Below are positions 45,526-57,539 of a stretch of DNA of 64,000 nt, one piece after another. The notes beneath the pieces are model-generated. The model was not told the origin of the DNA and made no database searches. It was given only the letters and a program-made list of their open reading frames with translations. A program made the position numbers and the translations under genes. How positions within the stretch are numbered: the stretch's first letter is position 1; each line of letters begins with the position of its first letter. This DNA comes from Ursus arctos. Taxonomy: Eukaryota > Chordata > Mammalia > Carnivora > Ursidae. Where the stretch lies: positions 23,661,449-23,725,448 of the forward strand of contig NW_026622930.1 in assembly GCF_023065955.2 (NCBI RefSeq), given 5' to 3'.

Positions 45526-46104
45526 CACTTCCTATGGTACTCCTGCCCTTCGGGTCTGCGTTCAGGCAGAGGCTGTGTTCCTCTCCTGCCACAGCTCCTG
45601 TTGGGGCCCTTCTGCCCAGCCCCAGCTCTCACTGGGCTGCAGGAACACCCACAGTGCACCCCCTTGGACCTGGGAGCCGTGACAGCTTTCTGCTATGCTA
45701 GCGCCCAGCTGCTTCCCCACCACTTGATGGGTCCCTACTGCCTGTACCTCCTCTAAGCAGTTCATTCATTCTACACTGCGTTTCAACCGTTGAACATGCA
45801 TGTACTCCCCGTAGGACCCTGACCGCTGCCGCTTCTCTCCTTGTCATTGTTGCCATGACATCAGAAATTTCTCCATGTCCCAGGAGTCCCAGACCTCAAC
45901 ACAGGAACCCCACCCCACAGGAATCCCCCCTCCTTTCAAAGTCCTGCAGGCTTCCCCACCAAGCCCTACCACTAGCTGAAGACCTAGAGATCAGCACTTT
46001 CAGGGTAAGGAAGCAGGATTCCCCAATTCTCCCACAGTGCCAGGAACATCAACACCAATATTCTATTAGCCAGTCCATAAAAAACCCTCTTCGTCTCTGA
46101 AAGA
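44888..46104. other. Intergenic sequence with a compound microsatellite
   Basis: No gene. The only distinct feature is the (CT)n(CA)n tract. Open frames of 128-136 aa across it are repeat artefacts. Confidence 0.5.
45470..45526 (+). repeat. Compound (CT)n(CA)n microsatellite
   Basis: About 16 CT units run directly into about 12 CA units with no interruption. Likely length-variable. Confidence 0.95.
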
Positions 46105-46315
46105 GAGGCAACATGGAGTCTGACAGACCTGGGTTTGAATCTTGGCTCAGCTGCTTCCTGGCTGTGGCCTTAGCCTTAGATTCCCCTTCTGTAAACTGAG
46201 GATAATAATATCTACTCTCAGGCTGGCTGTAAGGATGGAATAAAACAGCCTGTGCAAGGGCTTAGTACAATGCCTGGCAAATACTAAGTGGATGCTCAGT
46301 AAGTGATGATTCCCT
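46105..46315 (+). repeat. MIR, nearly full length
   Basis: 'GGCAACATGGAGTCTGACAG', 'TGGGTTTGAATCTTGGCTC' and 'GTACAATGCCTGGCAAATAC'. Confidence 0.88.
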
Positions 46316-47809
46316 TTCTCTGTAGGCACCTGGGAGGCGTGGGGGAGCCACAGAAACAATTTGATGAGGTAAAGTGGCTTCTCCGGAAAGACCACAACAC
46401 CTCCTTCAGTTATGTAGTGAAATAGCCAGGGACTGGCATGGCAGTGGGCCAAAGCAGGGGGTGGGGGGTGGGGGTAGAGACCAGCTCATCAGAAAGCAAG
46501 CTTTTGTCAAAACAAAAAACTAAAGCAAAAAAAAAAAATAATAATACAATGCTCAAGCCCAACTGCAGCAAGCAATTACAGAACAATAGTTAAATACTTT
46601 CTATAATTAGAGAGAGAAACTATCACAAGTGATCAGAGTGCCTTTGTCTGCACTGACCCTCTACACCCAAAGAAGATCTTGGCTCACGTGAGATAGAGAC
46701 TGGGGATCTTTGTGTCTCTTTTAGTTTTCTTGAGAAATTACATCTCACACCACCCTTCTGTTGCCAAGAAAATAGGGCAGAGGAGACAGTGAAGACCCTC
46801 TTATCAGAAAAGAAAGACAACTGGAAACGTGACTCGTGTCAAGGGCTAATTTGATCCTGAAAGAGGACAGGGTCTTAGTTTCCCCCAAGAGTTGCTGACA
46901 CCCTGGTCCTACCCTGCTGATGGGGCAGGTGGGTGGGTTGGTGTTTCTGCGGGAAGAGGAGGCATGTGGGCCTTGGTATCCACCTATCATGCCCCTTTGG
47001 CTGAAATCTGAGGAGAAAATCATAATCTTTAACAACGCATACTCTGGACAAAAGCAAAGAAGAAGATATTCCCACAAACATTTGTGTTAGGGAATTGCTC
47101 TCTTGGTCTTGACAGAAGGACCAAGCTAGCTTCCTCGCCCTGAATCTCTCTGCCTGTCCAGGCACTGCTTTTCTCCCGGGTCCCCAGGTCCTCTTTCCTT
47201 CCTTCTCCACCTAACTCAGGCTATATGCCCTTCCTTTCTTTCCCTTCCTCAACCTTCCTGTCACCACAAGCATTGTCAAGCTCCCATGCATCCCCACGTC
47301 TAGACTTTTCTACAGACTTCCATCTGGTCCCCCTTCCTCCAAACTCCCCCCCCCACAGACATTCCACAAACCACCACCTAAAATACTACATTCACTATGC
47401 CATTCTCTACACTGTGACTTTCTCAACTATGGTACAGGTGTCCCTGATGTACACTAGATAATTTTAGGTGGTGTAGTACACACGCTTTGAGTTCTGCCCA
47501 GGTCTCGTTTACCAGGCCAGTATCCCCATCACTCAGCTCCTGTGGGTGTTGGCCGCTGACAGTTCACAGCTGCCCCATCCTCCAGAAAATTAAAAGGGTG
47601 GAAGTGTGCTGTCTCATTAGGAAATGTCTGGAAGGTTACACCCTCACCCATTCCCACATCGTGCTTCCAGGAAGGTATCCTGTTTCTTGAATACTGGGAT
47701 GCTACAAACTGTTTCTTTGGGAGAAAACCAGGTCAGTCTGGGAAAATCTAGGACACCTGACGTTCAGTTCCACAAGAGGCCATGGAGACCTAATTGTCTT
47801 CCACTCCGT
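46316..47809. other. Intergenic sequence, no gene seen
   Basis: A G-rich run (46456-46475) is noted below. 47220-47450 has L2-like phrases. No supported coding content. Confidence 0.45.
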
Positions 47810-47945
47810 GCCTGGAAGAAACAGTTGTTGGATGCCTACTGTGCCCCAGGTCCGGGGCCACTATTAAGCACCAGACCTTATTTTGAGGATACTGATATAA
47901 ATAATATGATTTTCCTGCCCTGCTAAGAAGCCCACAGCCTGATGG
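47810..47945 (+). repeat. L2/MIR-type fragment
   Basis: 'GATGCCTACTGTGCCCCAGG' and 'CCCTGCTAAGAAGCCCACAG'. Confidence 0.55.
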
Positions 47946-48018
47946 CAAATACAGATTATTGTTTTTTAATTTTACAATCAGTTTTTTAAATGCAATATAG
48001 ACATGTGTAAAGTAATGC

Positions 48019-48058
48019 TGGGCGGGAGGGGGTGGGGGGAGGCGGGGGCAGGCAGGGA
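48019..48058 (+). other. G-quadruplex-prone run
   Basis: At least four G-tracts of three or more (GGGCGGGAGGGGGTGGGGGG and onward) separated by 1-2 bases. The sequence fits the simple G4 rule; no neighbouring gene explains it. Confidence 0.6.
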
Positions 48059-48094
48059 GCTCCTCTGTTTCTGTTAGAATGGAACATAATGAAG

Positions 48095-48180
48095 TTCAGG
48101 GTTCAGCAGCTGGGTTCCAGTGTGGACTCTCTCACTTACTAGCTGAGAGCCCCCAGGCAAGTCAGTGATGGTGTCTGCTA
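48095..48180 (+). repeat. MIR core fragment
   Basis: 'CTCTCACTTACTAGCTGAGA' and 'CAGGCAAGTCAGTG'. Confidence 0.55.
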
Positions 48181-48439
48181 GCAAAAAAGAACAATTGAAA
48201 TGCCCCTAAAAAGGCTGGAAGGCTATACATCAACTTAATGGACATCGTGTCTGGGGAATAGGATTGCAGGTGGTTATTTTCTTCTGTTTGCTCTTCTATT
48301 TTTCAAATTTTCACAGAGAATAGAATCCTTTTGAAATCAGAAAAAGAGAATCACTAAATTTTTAAAATGTGATTCAGTTCTCAGAAGTATGCTGCAACGT
48401 GCACTCGTTAAAGGCATCTCTCCCCCTCCCCTTACATTA

Positions 48440-48477
48440 TCTGTCTGTCTGTCTATCTATCTGTCTATCTATCTATC
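48440..48477 (+). repeat. (TCTG/TCTA)n tetranucleotide microsatellite
   Basis: About nine tetramers alternating TCTG and TCTA. Confidence 0.92.
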
Positions 48478-48538
48478 CCTAAAAACTAAAGGGTAGTTTT
48501 TAGGACCACCTGCTTCCAGATTGTTTGGAAGTCTTCTT

Positions 48539-48739
48539 TTTTTTTTTTTTAAAGATTTTATTTATTTATTCGACAGAGATAGAGACAGCCAGCGAGAGAG
48601 GGAACACAAGCAGGGGGAGTGGGAGAGGAAGAAGCAGGCTCATAGCGGAGGAGCCTGATGTGGGGCTCGATCCCATAACGCCAGGATCACGCCCTGAGCC
48701 GAAGGCAGACGCTTAACCGCTGTGCCACCCAGGCGCCCC
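48539..48739 (-). repeat. SINEC, bear-type, minus strand, near consensus
   Basis: Exact repeat TGGAAGTCTTCTT at 48526-48538 and 48740-48752. All parts intact. Reads through as a 63-aa frame on the plus strand, which is only the reversed SINE. Confidence 0.96.
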
Positions 48740-48752
48740 TGGAAGTCTTCTT

Positions 48753-49189
48753 AATATACAAATTCCAAGCCTGCTTCCCTGGATTCAGATGGTCTGGAGT
48801 AGGGCCCAGAAACCGGTATTTCGACAAACTTCCTAAATGATTCAAGTCTCGGCATAAGCCTGAGAACCACTATTGAGGTGAATGAAACATTCTATCTGCA
48901 TTAATTTTCCAGATAACTAGGGTATAACCACACACAACTTTTTTTTTAAGTTTTACACTTCCTTGTAAAATAAGTTTGCTGAACAGTGTTTAAGTTTTCT
49001 GGGTCACTGGGAGTCAGGTCCATGATATGGTGTGGACATTTCTGTTGAGTTGTGTAGGACCATGTCTCCTTCTCTAAAGGGGTCGTAGGCTGTGACACTT
49101 TCATAATTCTGTTCATTTTATACTGTTATTCACCATTCACTGTCTGCTATTCCTTTTATTAAAATTTATTTCTTTTTAATAAATTAATG
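48753..49189. other. Intergenic sequence, no feature seen
   Basis: 48790-48880 has the MER5-like phrase 'GGGCCCAGAAACCGGTATTT' (family by memory). The rest is AT-rich and unassigned. Confidence 0.4.
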
Positions 49190-50075
49190 TGTCCACCTGT
49201 GTCCACCTCCTAGGACACAGATTGCCCCACTGAAAGAAATCGAGGCTCTTTAGAGACTCATTCCAGACCTGGAGATGGAAATGTATAAGATGATCCTGAA
49301 ACATCTTGTCATACCAAAAAGCATGGAAATTATTAAAGACTATTAGGGTTGGGTCAGAAGAACTCAGAAGTGGACATGAAGAGCCTCCCACTTGCAAAAG
49401 GGTAGGACAATTAGATTATCAATGGATTGAAGCACGTCAAGTATCTTTACCTTTGTGAGTTTATAATGGTACTCCAAAACAAAACTAAACAAAACAAAGA
49501 AAAAAAAAATCAAGTCATCTCTGAAGAATGCTAGAAAACCACCTAATTATTTTTAAAACAGGTCATTAAAGAGAAAGAATCAGGCACTCATTCTCTTTTT
49601 CCTTTGCGAAATTCTTTTACAGGAGTATGCCAGCTAGTAAGTGAAAAAGGAATGAGAGAACATCACCAATCTGCAACTTCTAATGATTTATAGGTGTAGC
49701 AATGGTAATGCCTGCTATTATCACAAGGAAGACCAGCAGACTTTGAATTTTCCTGATAGAAGTAAACACCACCATCTGTACATCCCCTAAGCCCACAACA
49801 AAAACAAAGTCAAACAAAACCTTATATCTGACCAAGCATCTAGATCTAATGAAGAATTTACAAGAAACAGAGGAGGAAGACCATCACCAAGATGCAAAAT
49901 CAAGGCTATAGCAAACTCTAAGAGGCAAATGGTCTGGTTTCTTCAACAAAACATTGCATGAAAAAAAATAAGAGATGGAGAGGGAAAGAGGGAACCTATA
50001 GGTAAAAGAGATAGGAGACACACCAACCAGTCACAATGAATAAATTTTACTTGGACCTTGATCCAAATAAGCAAA

Positions 50076-50137
<62 letters not shown>

Positions 50138-50530
50138 TATTTAAAAAGCAAAACCAAGAACACACAAGAAAGATACAAAACATAAATGTTTAAGACAATC
50201 AAAGAAATTGCAAAATTGACCAGATGGATATCTGATGATATTGAAGAATTTGTTATTTTAAATGTAGATGTGATAATGGTACTGTGGCTGTAGTTTTTTT
50301 TAAAAGGACTGTATCTTTTAGAGAAGAGTGCTGAAATTTTTGCAAATAAAATATGACGTTTGAGATTTGCTTCAAAATAATCTGGGGGAGGGAGTGGGAA
50401 GGAGTACCATGGGCAAGATTGGCCCTGTGTTGAAAGATGTTAAAGCTGGTGGAATTCATCAGGTTCATTTTTCTGTTCTCTCTACTTTTGAATATGTTTG
50501 AGATTTTTATAAATAAAATGTTCTGCATAT
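49190..50530 (+). repeat. Ancient LINE-type 3' UTR and end, about 1.3 kb
   Basis: 'CTAATGATTTATAGGTGTAG', 'AAGAGGCAAATGGTCTGGTT' and, at the end, 'GAGATTTGCTTCAAAATAAT' belong to one long old element, of the same type as 25165-25560. A (TA)n(CA)n tract interrupts it at 50093-50137. Confidence 0.6.
50073..50137 (+). repeat. A-run followed by (AT)n(AC)n microsatellite
   Basis: About 21 A, about 12 AT and about 10 AC units in a row inside the ancient LINE end. Confidence 0.93.
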
Positions 50531-51074
50531 TCATGGTTGAAACTTGAAAATTTCAGAAAAGTAAAAGAAGAAAAGTTCAATTATCCATAATCCCATCCCG
50601 CAGAGATAATCACTACTATCAATTTACGGTATACCCTGCTTGCCTTTTAAATAATACATTAGGAATCCTGCTGTGAATACTGTTTTATAATCTGCTTCTT
50701 TCACTCAAGATAGTATATTTTTCCTTGTCATTAAAAATTCTAAAACATTATTAGTCTTAATAGTTGCAATAGTACTGTAGTTCCTAACGTTTACTCAAAA
50801 CGAAATGTTGCTACTAAAAATTTTGCTCGTCTGCACATCCTTGAAGACCTTTATTTGGGGACCCCACTTATTTTTTAGAAGTAGAACTAGTAGTTAAAAA
50901 AATATAAATATTTTCAGGTATTTAATACGTATTGCCAAACTGTTCTCTAGAAAGGTTATATCCATTTATGTTCCTGCCAGGAGTGAGGTAGAATTCCCCT
51001 TTTTCCGAAATCTTATTCTTCTGCAAGCTTTTAATTTTCCTTATTACATAAGGAATTCCAGGTCAAAAGAGCCA
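50531..51074. repeat. Old interspersed repeat, family uncertain
   Basis: 'CATAATCCCATCCCGCAGAG', 'ATAATCACTACTATC' and 'TATAATCTGCTTCTTTCACT' are phrases of a common old mammalian repeat that I cannot name. Confidence 0.45.
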
Positions 51075-51300
51075 TTGATAAGTGTGTTGGAGCCCCCATG
51101 GGCCTTTGAATCCTATTAGCTCTGTGACATATTGTGAGAGTTACTTAACATCTCTGGATCTGGGAAAACAATAACATTGGGAGGTCATGGCCATTGAATA
51201 AGATCATAAATGTAACGATATAATACCTGTACATTTCCTTAGCATGGTGCCTGGCTTGGTAAATGTCAGCTGTAACTATCATCATTACCATTATTATCAT
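51075..51300 (+). repeat. MIR
   Basis: 'TGTGAGAGTTACTTAACATC', 'TCTCTGGATCTGGGAAAAC' and 'TAGCATGGTGCCTGGCTTGG'. Confidence 0.7.
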
Positions 51301-51929
51301 TTCATATTACCTTCCTATAGAAAAAAAAATTCATAGCTTTTGTGACAGCTGTTTTCCTTTTTATGAGAAGGCTTTTTTTACTTGCTTCTGCATTCAAGCC
51401 GTATTCAAGAGAAGTTAGGATGTTTTTGGTTGCATCCCAAAGAAACCCCAAGTCAAACTGAAAAAGCTGCAGCACCCAGAGGTAAGAAGGATGTAGAAAA
51501 CACTGTCTGACTCTGTCCTTAGTGAATCCCTTGGCTCTGTCCTTCTCTTGTTTGTTGTTTTCAACCCCATACTGATGTCCCTGGGAAAAGACAGCTAGCC
51601 AATAAAAGAGGTGCTACTAAATCTACATGCTTCTTCATTCACTTCCAGGTGGAAAAAGGAAGTTCCTGCCCACTACCCTCCAGCTGGACCTTGAGATGTA
51701 CACGGATTGGGAACAGTTTTATTTACTTTTTACTTTTTACTTTTTTGGGGGGTAGAACTTGATAAGCTGATTCTCACGGTAAAAAGCCAAGAGAAATATT
51801 TCTGAGGCCATTGAATAAGCAGAAGAAGGTGAGAGGACCAGTTGTAAGAGGAACAGAATAAAGAGCCCCCCAAACAGATCGACACTATGCACACTTGCTA
51901 CATGGCAGAGATGGCCAGCAGATCTGTGA
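51301..51929. other. Intergenic sequence, no feature seen
   Basis: Short (TTTTTAC)n-like patch at 51722-51742; otherwise unassigned. Confidence 0.4.
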
Positions 51930-52900
51930 GGAAAGAGAGGACTTTTTAATAAATGGTACTGTTACAATTGAGCATCCATGTAGAAAAAAATTGAAATTAC
52001 ACTCCTATTTCACCTCATGCACAGTATTCAGTGCCAGGTGGAATTGACCCAAGTGTAAAAGGAAAAACTAGAAAGCTTTTACAAGAGAATACAGGAAAGC
52101 ATGTTCAAGACCTTGGGGCAGAGAAGAATTTCTTAGGCAACACATGAAGAGCAGTAACCAGAATAGAAAAGATTCATAAATTTGCTTAATATTCAAAATT
52201 TTCTGTTCATCAAAAGGCATCACGTTGGAGCAAAAAGACAGGAAGAGAACTACAAGTGCATGCAATGGACAAAGGATTAGTTTCCAAACCACATGAAGAA
52301 TTCCCACAAATTGACAAGAAAAAGACACATAGGGGCGCCTGGGTGGCTCTGTTGGTTAAGCATCTGCCTTCGGCTCAGGTCATGAGCTCAGGGTCCTGGG
52401 ATCAAGCCCCCACATCAGGCTCCCTGCTCAGCAGGGAGTCTACTTGTCCCTCTCCCTCTGTCCCCTCCCACTCCCTCTGCTCTCTCTCTCAAATAAATAA
52501 ATAAAATCTTAAAAAAAAAAAAAAAGACATATAACCTGGTCAGAAAGGGACAAGAGACTTGCACAGGAACTTCACAAAAGAGGAAATCAAAGGCACTCCC
52601 CTCATCACTAATCAGGGAAATGCAAATTAAAAACATACCATCATTACAAACCAGATCTAAAATTTTGCAAGACAAGCCTACCAAGTGTTGGAAGTGAGAC
52701 TATAAGCTGAATCAACCACTTTGAACCTGGTTTGGCATCACCCAGAAACAGGGAGATCTGCATACCCCATGATTCAGCCACCCTCCTAAGTGTATATACC
52801 CTAGAGAAACTAATGCACCAATATTCAAGGCCGCATTGTTCGCTACTAACTCCAAATTGTAAGCAGAGCAAATGTCCATCAGTAGCAGAACAAAGTCGCA
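51930..52900 (+). repeat. Old L1 ORF2 3' part, split by a SINE
   Basis: 'GCAGAGAAGAATTTCTTAGG', 'CATCAAAAGGCATCACG', then 'GGGAAATGCAAATTAAAAAC' and 'CAAATGTCCATCAGTAGCAG' follow late L1 ORF2. No intact frame. Confidence 0.8.
52332..52520 (+). repeat. SINEC
   Basis: Direct repeat AAAAAGACACATA (52319-52331) and AAAAAGACATATA (52521-52533), one mismatch. Confidence 0.94.
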
Positions 52901-52944
52901 GACAAGTTAGCCCTTACCCTCTCTACTAAAAATAGTAACAGTAA

Positions 52945-53215
52945 TATTAATAACTAATTCTTACAGGGCAATTACTATGTGCTAAATAGTGATGTAGGAT
53001 TTTAATATATAAATAATCATTACACTTACATATGGAGCTTAACTCTGTGCCAGGTACTCTTCTAAACAGGCTTCATGTATTTATCATATTTCATACTTAA
53101 CCTATGAAGAAGGTACAATTAATATCTCTTTTGTCAAATGAGAAGACTTAAGAAGTTAACTAACTTGTTCGATATCACACAACTAGTGGTAAAGCCAGGA
53201 GTCTGCCTTCATGGT
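52945..53215 (-). repeat. MIR
   Basis: 'CTCTGTGCCAGGTACTCTTC', 'TATCATATTTCATACTTAAC' and 'GTGGTAAAGCCAGGAGTC' follow reversed MIR. Confidence 0.75.
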
Positions 53216-53384
53216 GCATCCCCACTAGGAGAAGGCCTAGGCAAGCAGCTGATACGGAGTTAGTAAATAAAGAGAGGCTCAAGAACTTTAAAAAAAAAAA
53301 AAAAAAAAAAGGAGCACCTCCATTGTGGCTTCCAGTGATCTCAGAGGGGGTCTCAGGAAACTTGGAGCAGAGATCTTTTTTTTA

Positions 53385-54345
53385 ATAACGGTTTTGTTGA
53401 AATATAATTCACATACCATAAAATTCACCCTTTCAAAGAGTACATTTCAGTGGCTTTTACTATATTCACAGAGTTGTACAACCATCATCACTATCTAATT
53501 TTAGGACCTTTTCAACATTGTAAAAAGAAACCCAATCCAATATTGTAAAAAGAAACCCACTGGTCTTTCCTGGTCCCCGCTCCTGGTCCCCACCACCCTG
53601 GCCCTAGCCCCAGGCAACCACTACCCCATGCTGTTAAGGTCATGCCTGTTCTGAACATTTCCTGTAAATGGAATCATAATGTCTGGCCTTTTGTGACGGG
53701 CTTCTCTCACTTGGTATAATGTTTTCAGGGTTCGTATACGTTGTATCAGGTGCTGCTACTTCAGTTCTTCCTGCTGAAGGGTTTTCTACTGTATGGGGAT
53801 ACATTTTGCTCATCCATTCATCATTTGAGGGACATTTGGGCTGTTTCCACATTTTGGCTCTTATGAATATTTTGTTGTTATGAACATTGTGTATGGGTTT
53901 CTGTGTGAACATGTTTTCATTTCTCTTGGGTATATACCTAAGAGTGGAGTTTCTGGGTCATATGGTAACTCTATGATTAACATTTTAAGGAACTACCAAA
54001 TTGTTTTCCAAGTAGCTGCACCCTTTATTCCCACCAGCAATGTATGAGGATTCCAATTTCTCTATATATTTTTTAAATTTTATTTATTTATTTGACAGAG
54101 AGAGACAGCCAGTTAGAGAAGGAACACAAGCAGGGGGAGTGGGAGAGGAAGAAGCAGGCTCCTAGTGGAGGATCCTGATGTGAGGCTCGATCTCAGAACG
54201 TCAGGATCACGCCCCAAGCCAAAGGCAGACGCTTAACAACTGCACCACCCAGGTGTCCCTAATTTCTCTATATTTTCATCAATACTTGTTATTGTCTGTC
54301 TGTTTTATTATAGCCACCCTAGTGACCGTGGAGTGGTATCTTATC
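53385..54345 (-). repeat. Old L1 3' end (L1M type), split by a SINE
   Basis: Antisense 3' text from 'TTTGTTGAAATATAATTCAC' to 'TGACCGTGGAGTGGTATCTT'; the same arrangement as 57890-59700. Confidence 0.85.
54069..54259 (-). repeat. SINEC, bear-type, minus strand
   Basis: Target copies CAATTTCTCTATAT (54054-54067) and TAATTTCTCTATAT (54260-54273) in the L1. Confidence 0.93.
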
Positions 54346-56075
54346 ATGGTTTGGAGCAGAGTTCTCGAGTGGATGTTGAACTTGACCTTGAACTCAGCAA
54401 GGGAAGTCTGTTCTATCCTCAAGCCTTCAACCAGCCTCTGCCAAGTCTCTCAGACCCCTGGTAGGAATGGACTCCTGCCTGTGAGCAAGGATAGACTCAA
54501 GTCCTTCACTTTCAGTTGACCTTCCCACCAATCACAGCTAGACCTGGTAGTTCCCTTGTTGGATGGATGCCCTCCAAAAAAAAAAAAAAAGAAGAAGTTC
54601 ACAGGTTTTACCCACTATGAACAAAATTACTTTTCCTATGGACAGAGCCTGGAGCCTGGTCCTGCCCATGAGACAAACCTCCATTCTCAAATTGAGAGGT
54701 GCTAGATTCCTTCTCTCTTCACTTTTCTGGACTCCTCCCAGAGAAACACTTTCACCTCTAGAGGCTTCTCTTTATTGCCCTGGGGAAAATGTAATTTGCC
54801 TTTGTTAGAAACAGGTATTTAGGGGTGGTTTATTTTGCAGAGGGGTGTAAATTCCACCAGTCACACAGACTCTGACTTCTGTGATTTAAACACTAAGATA
54901 TTCTCAGCCCCTCATCTGAAGGAGTAGCTGTATATTATTGTTGATGTGTATCTGGGTGATGGGTGTGAAAACTCCTTCTGTTAAGAGCTTTTGTTGATGG
55001 GATTTTGGGGGTGGTGCCCCAGGGTCCACGTGTGTCTGGTGAGTCAGGGAGACCTGGGGATGTGAGTGCAGCTGGTGTATGGAGCCAGGACTGGGTCCAG
55101 TCATTGACTGGGTATGGTCATCTTTTGTCTGTTAGTGATGCAAGAGCTAGAGACACCAGCCCCTCTGGGAAGGGGTCAGGGTAGAAGGCCAAAGGCAGAT
55201 CAGTAGGCATAGAAGATCCAAAGACTGCTGCTACCACCTCTGAGCCCTTTCTTAAGCTGTTCCATCTGCTTACACAGCTCCCCAGCTCCACCCATTGCCC
55301 AACCCTCTGTCACTCTCCTTCTAGGCCTCACCCACTAATAGCACGTGACCCTGGTCAGGTGACATTACAGGAAGTATCCTCTGAACTCCCAGGCCTGGTT
55401 AAGTTCCTCTTCTTGGTACTTCCAGAGCATCTTGGGGTTACCTCCAGCATGGCACTTACTCACATTGTGAGGTTACCTTTTCAAGCCGGGGGCTGCCGAC
55501 GCATAAGCCTACAGAGGCTGAGAAGATAGCCAAAATGAGTGAAGCGGGTCAGACATGAGAATAATCCTGGCTTTTAAGCAAAAATGTCATTCATTCTTCT
55601 TAAATCAGGCAGCTCCCTTGACCTATCTTATGATTTCTCTTGAGAGCATCCTGGGAACATGAGAAGTTTTACTTCTATCATAAGAAAAACAGCACAACTG
55701 CAGCAATGAATGGCCAGTGACTCCCTCAGGTTTGGACCCAACAGGGGGTGGTGGGGTCTGTGGCCCACATTCCCACGTGACAAACTGCATTCTAGATGAT
55801 AGCCACCATGGGAGAATGCAGTCCCAGTGTTGCCAGCTCTACCGGTTTTCAAAAGCAGTGGGAAGTCCAGATTTTTATCATCTCTCCATTTTGAATTGTC
55901 TGCACCCAATTCAAAAGTTCTAAAGTGTGTGGAGGAAGGGCAGTGACAAACAGAATACTTCTGAAGGCCAGATTCAGTCCACAAGCTCCAGATGGGACCA
56001 ACCCCCCGGTCATTAGGACTTGGACTGTGCGGTATTTCTCTGAGTCCCCCAAATTAGCACACGGTCTGGTACAGA
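54346..56075. other. Intergenic sequence, no gene seen
   Basis: About 1.7 kb with few repeats. An A-run lies at about 54577-54590. Open frames up to 118 aa (55984-55628, minus) show no coding character. Confidence 0.45.
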
Positions 56076-56092
56076 AAAAAACTAATTTTCTG

Positions 56093-56300
56093 TGGCGCCT
56101 GGGTGGCGCAGTTGTTAAGCGTCTGCCTTCGGCTCAGGGCGTGATCCCGGCGTTCTGGGATCGAGCCCCACATCAGGCTTCTCCGCTAGGAGCCTGCTTC
56201 TTCCTCTCCCACTCCCCCTGCTTGTGTTCCCTCTCTCGCTGGCTGTCTCTCTCTGTCAAATAAATAAATAAAGTCTTTAAAAAAAAAAAAAAGAAAGAAA
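56093..56300 (+). repeat. SINEC, bear-type
   Basis: Exact repeat AAAAAACTAATTTTCTG at 56076-56092 (second copy 56306-56322, first base absorbed in the A tail). Pairs with the reversed SINE 44 bp away. Confidence 0.94.
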
Positions 56301-56343
56301 AAAAGAAAAAACTAATTTTCTGATAAATTTGTGATACATTTTT

Positions 56344-56504
56344 TTAAGTTGATTGATTGATTGGTCAGAGAGAGAGAGAAAGCACAAGCAGGGGGAGCGA
56401 CAGGCAGAGGGAGAAAGGCTCCCCGCTGAGCAAGGAGCCCAATGCAGGACTTGATCCCCAGACCCTGGGGTCATGCTTAACCAACTGAGCCACCCAGGTG
56501 TCCC
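56344..56504 (-). repeat. SINEC, minus strand, internally deleted
   Basis: Exact 16-bp repeat TTTGTGATACATTTTT at 56328-56343 and 56505-56520. At 161 bp it is shorter than the usual about 200; the stretch near the head box is missing ('GGGGTCATGCTTAACC'). Confidence 0.93.
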
Positions 56505-56524
56505 TTTGTGATACATTTTTGAAG

Positions 56525-56690
56525 AATAACAGCTGATATTTATTTAGTACTTGGGGTGACCCGAGCACTTAACCCTTTCCATTCATTATCTCACATCATC
56601 TTCACAGCCTTCTCAGGTAGGTAGACTTGCTAAAGGTGGGGGCAGGACTCAAACTCACGTCTGACTCCAGATCTCTTAGAAAAGTAGATT
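56525..56690 (-). repeat. MIR fragment
   Basis: 'GCTGATATTTATTTAGTACT', 'CATTATCTCACATCATCTTC' and 'GGACTCAAACTCACGTCTGA'. Confidence 0.75.
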
Positions 56691-56699
56691 CTTCCACTC

Positions 56700-56935
56700 G
56701 GGGGCCAGTATGGAAAAGTGGTTAAGATCATATTCCTTGGGATGAAGGTCCAGATTGGTCACTTTCTATTTGTCACCTTGGGCAATTTACATAACATCTC
56801 TGAGCCTCTGTTTCTTGGTCTGTAAAATGGAGACAAGAGTTAACTACTCACACGGCTGTTGTAAGGGGGTAAATGAGACAAACAGGCACAGAAGAGCTCA
56901 TCAGCAAATAATAACTATTCTTATTGTGCCAGTAT
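56700..56935 (+). repeat. MIR, nearly full length
   Basis: 'CAGTATGGAAAAGTGGTTAA', 'CACCTTGGGCAATTTACATA' and 'CTGTAAAATGGAGACAAGAG'. It forms an inverted MIR pair with the fragment just before it. Confidence 0.88.
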
Positions 56936-57539
56936 ATTTTTCCCCATAGGGTTATTAAATCCATAGCCATGCACACACACTGCAGCTTCTTAATCACCAA
57001 TGATCTTGTTACTAGCGGAAAGACAAGGAAGTAATGTAAGGAGTCACTTCAGACCTCAGATGGCTGCCTTCTGAGCCAGCAGCACACTTGATAGGGAATG
57101 AAAATGATCAAAAGAAACGACAGTGCTCAGGGCAGGGGGCAAATTGTTCCCCTGCCAGGCTGTTCAACGGAAAAAGGAATAGTTATCTTGAGTCTAAAGC
57201 TTCATTCCCACTGGAGCCTTACCTTTCAAATCCCCTTCAGGTTGGAGCCAACTTTCAAAAAGAATAATTAAATCCGAAAAGAAATGGGGTCAGCAGGTCT
57301 CGCAAGTGCTTTTAAACAGGAAGTCTCTTAGCTCAAGGAGGGAAGTCGCTGATAGCAAAGCTGCTTTCCTGTACATCAAACCAAAGAACTACTCAGTCCC
57401 AGGAAGGAGATGTAGGAACACATTTCACCACATACAAGTTAACCCTAACGTTGTCACCTACAGTCAAAAACTTGATTCTACTCCTAAATCGCTATGTTTC
57501 AGAACATTTTTGGTATGCTTAATAAAAATTACTGCTGTA
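56936..57539. other. Intergenic sequence, no feature seen
   Basis: Unique-looking, no gene; the 94-aa frame at 57306-57590 runs into L1. Confidence 0.45.
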
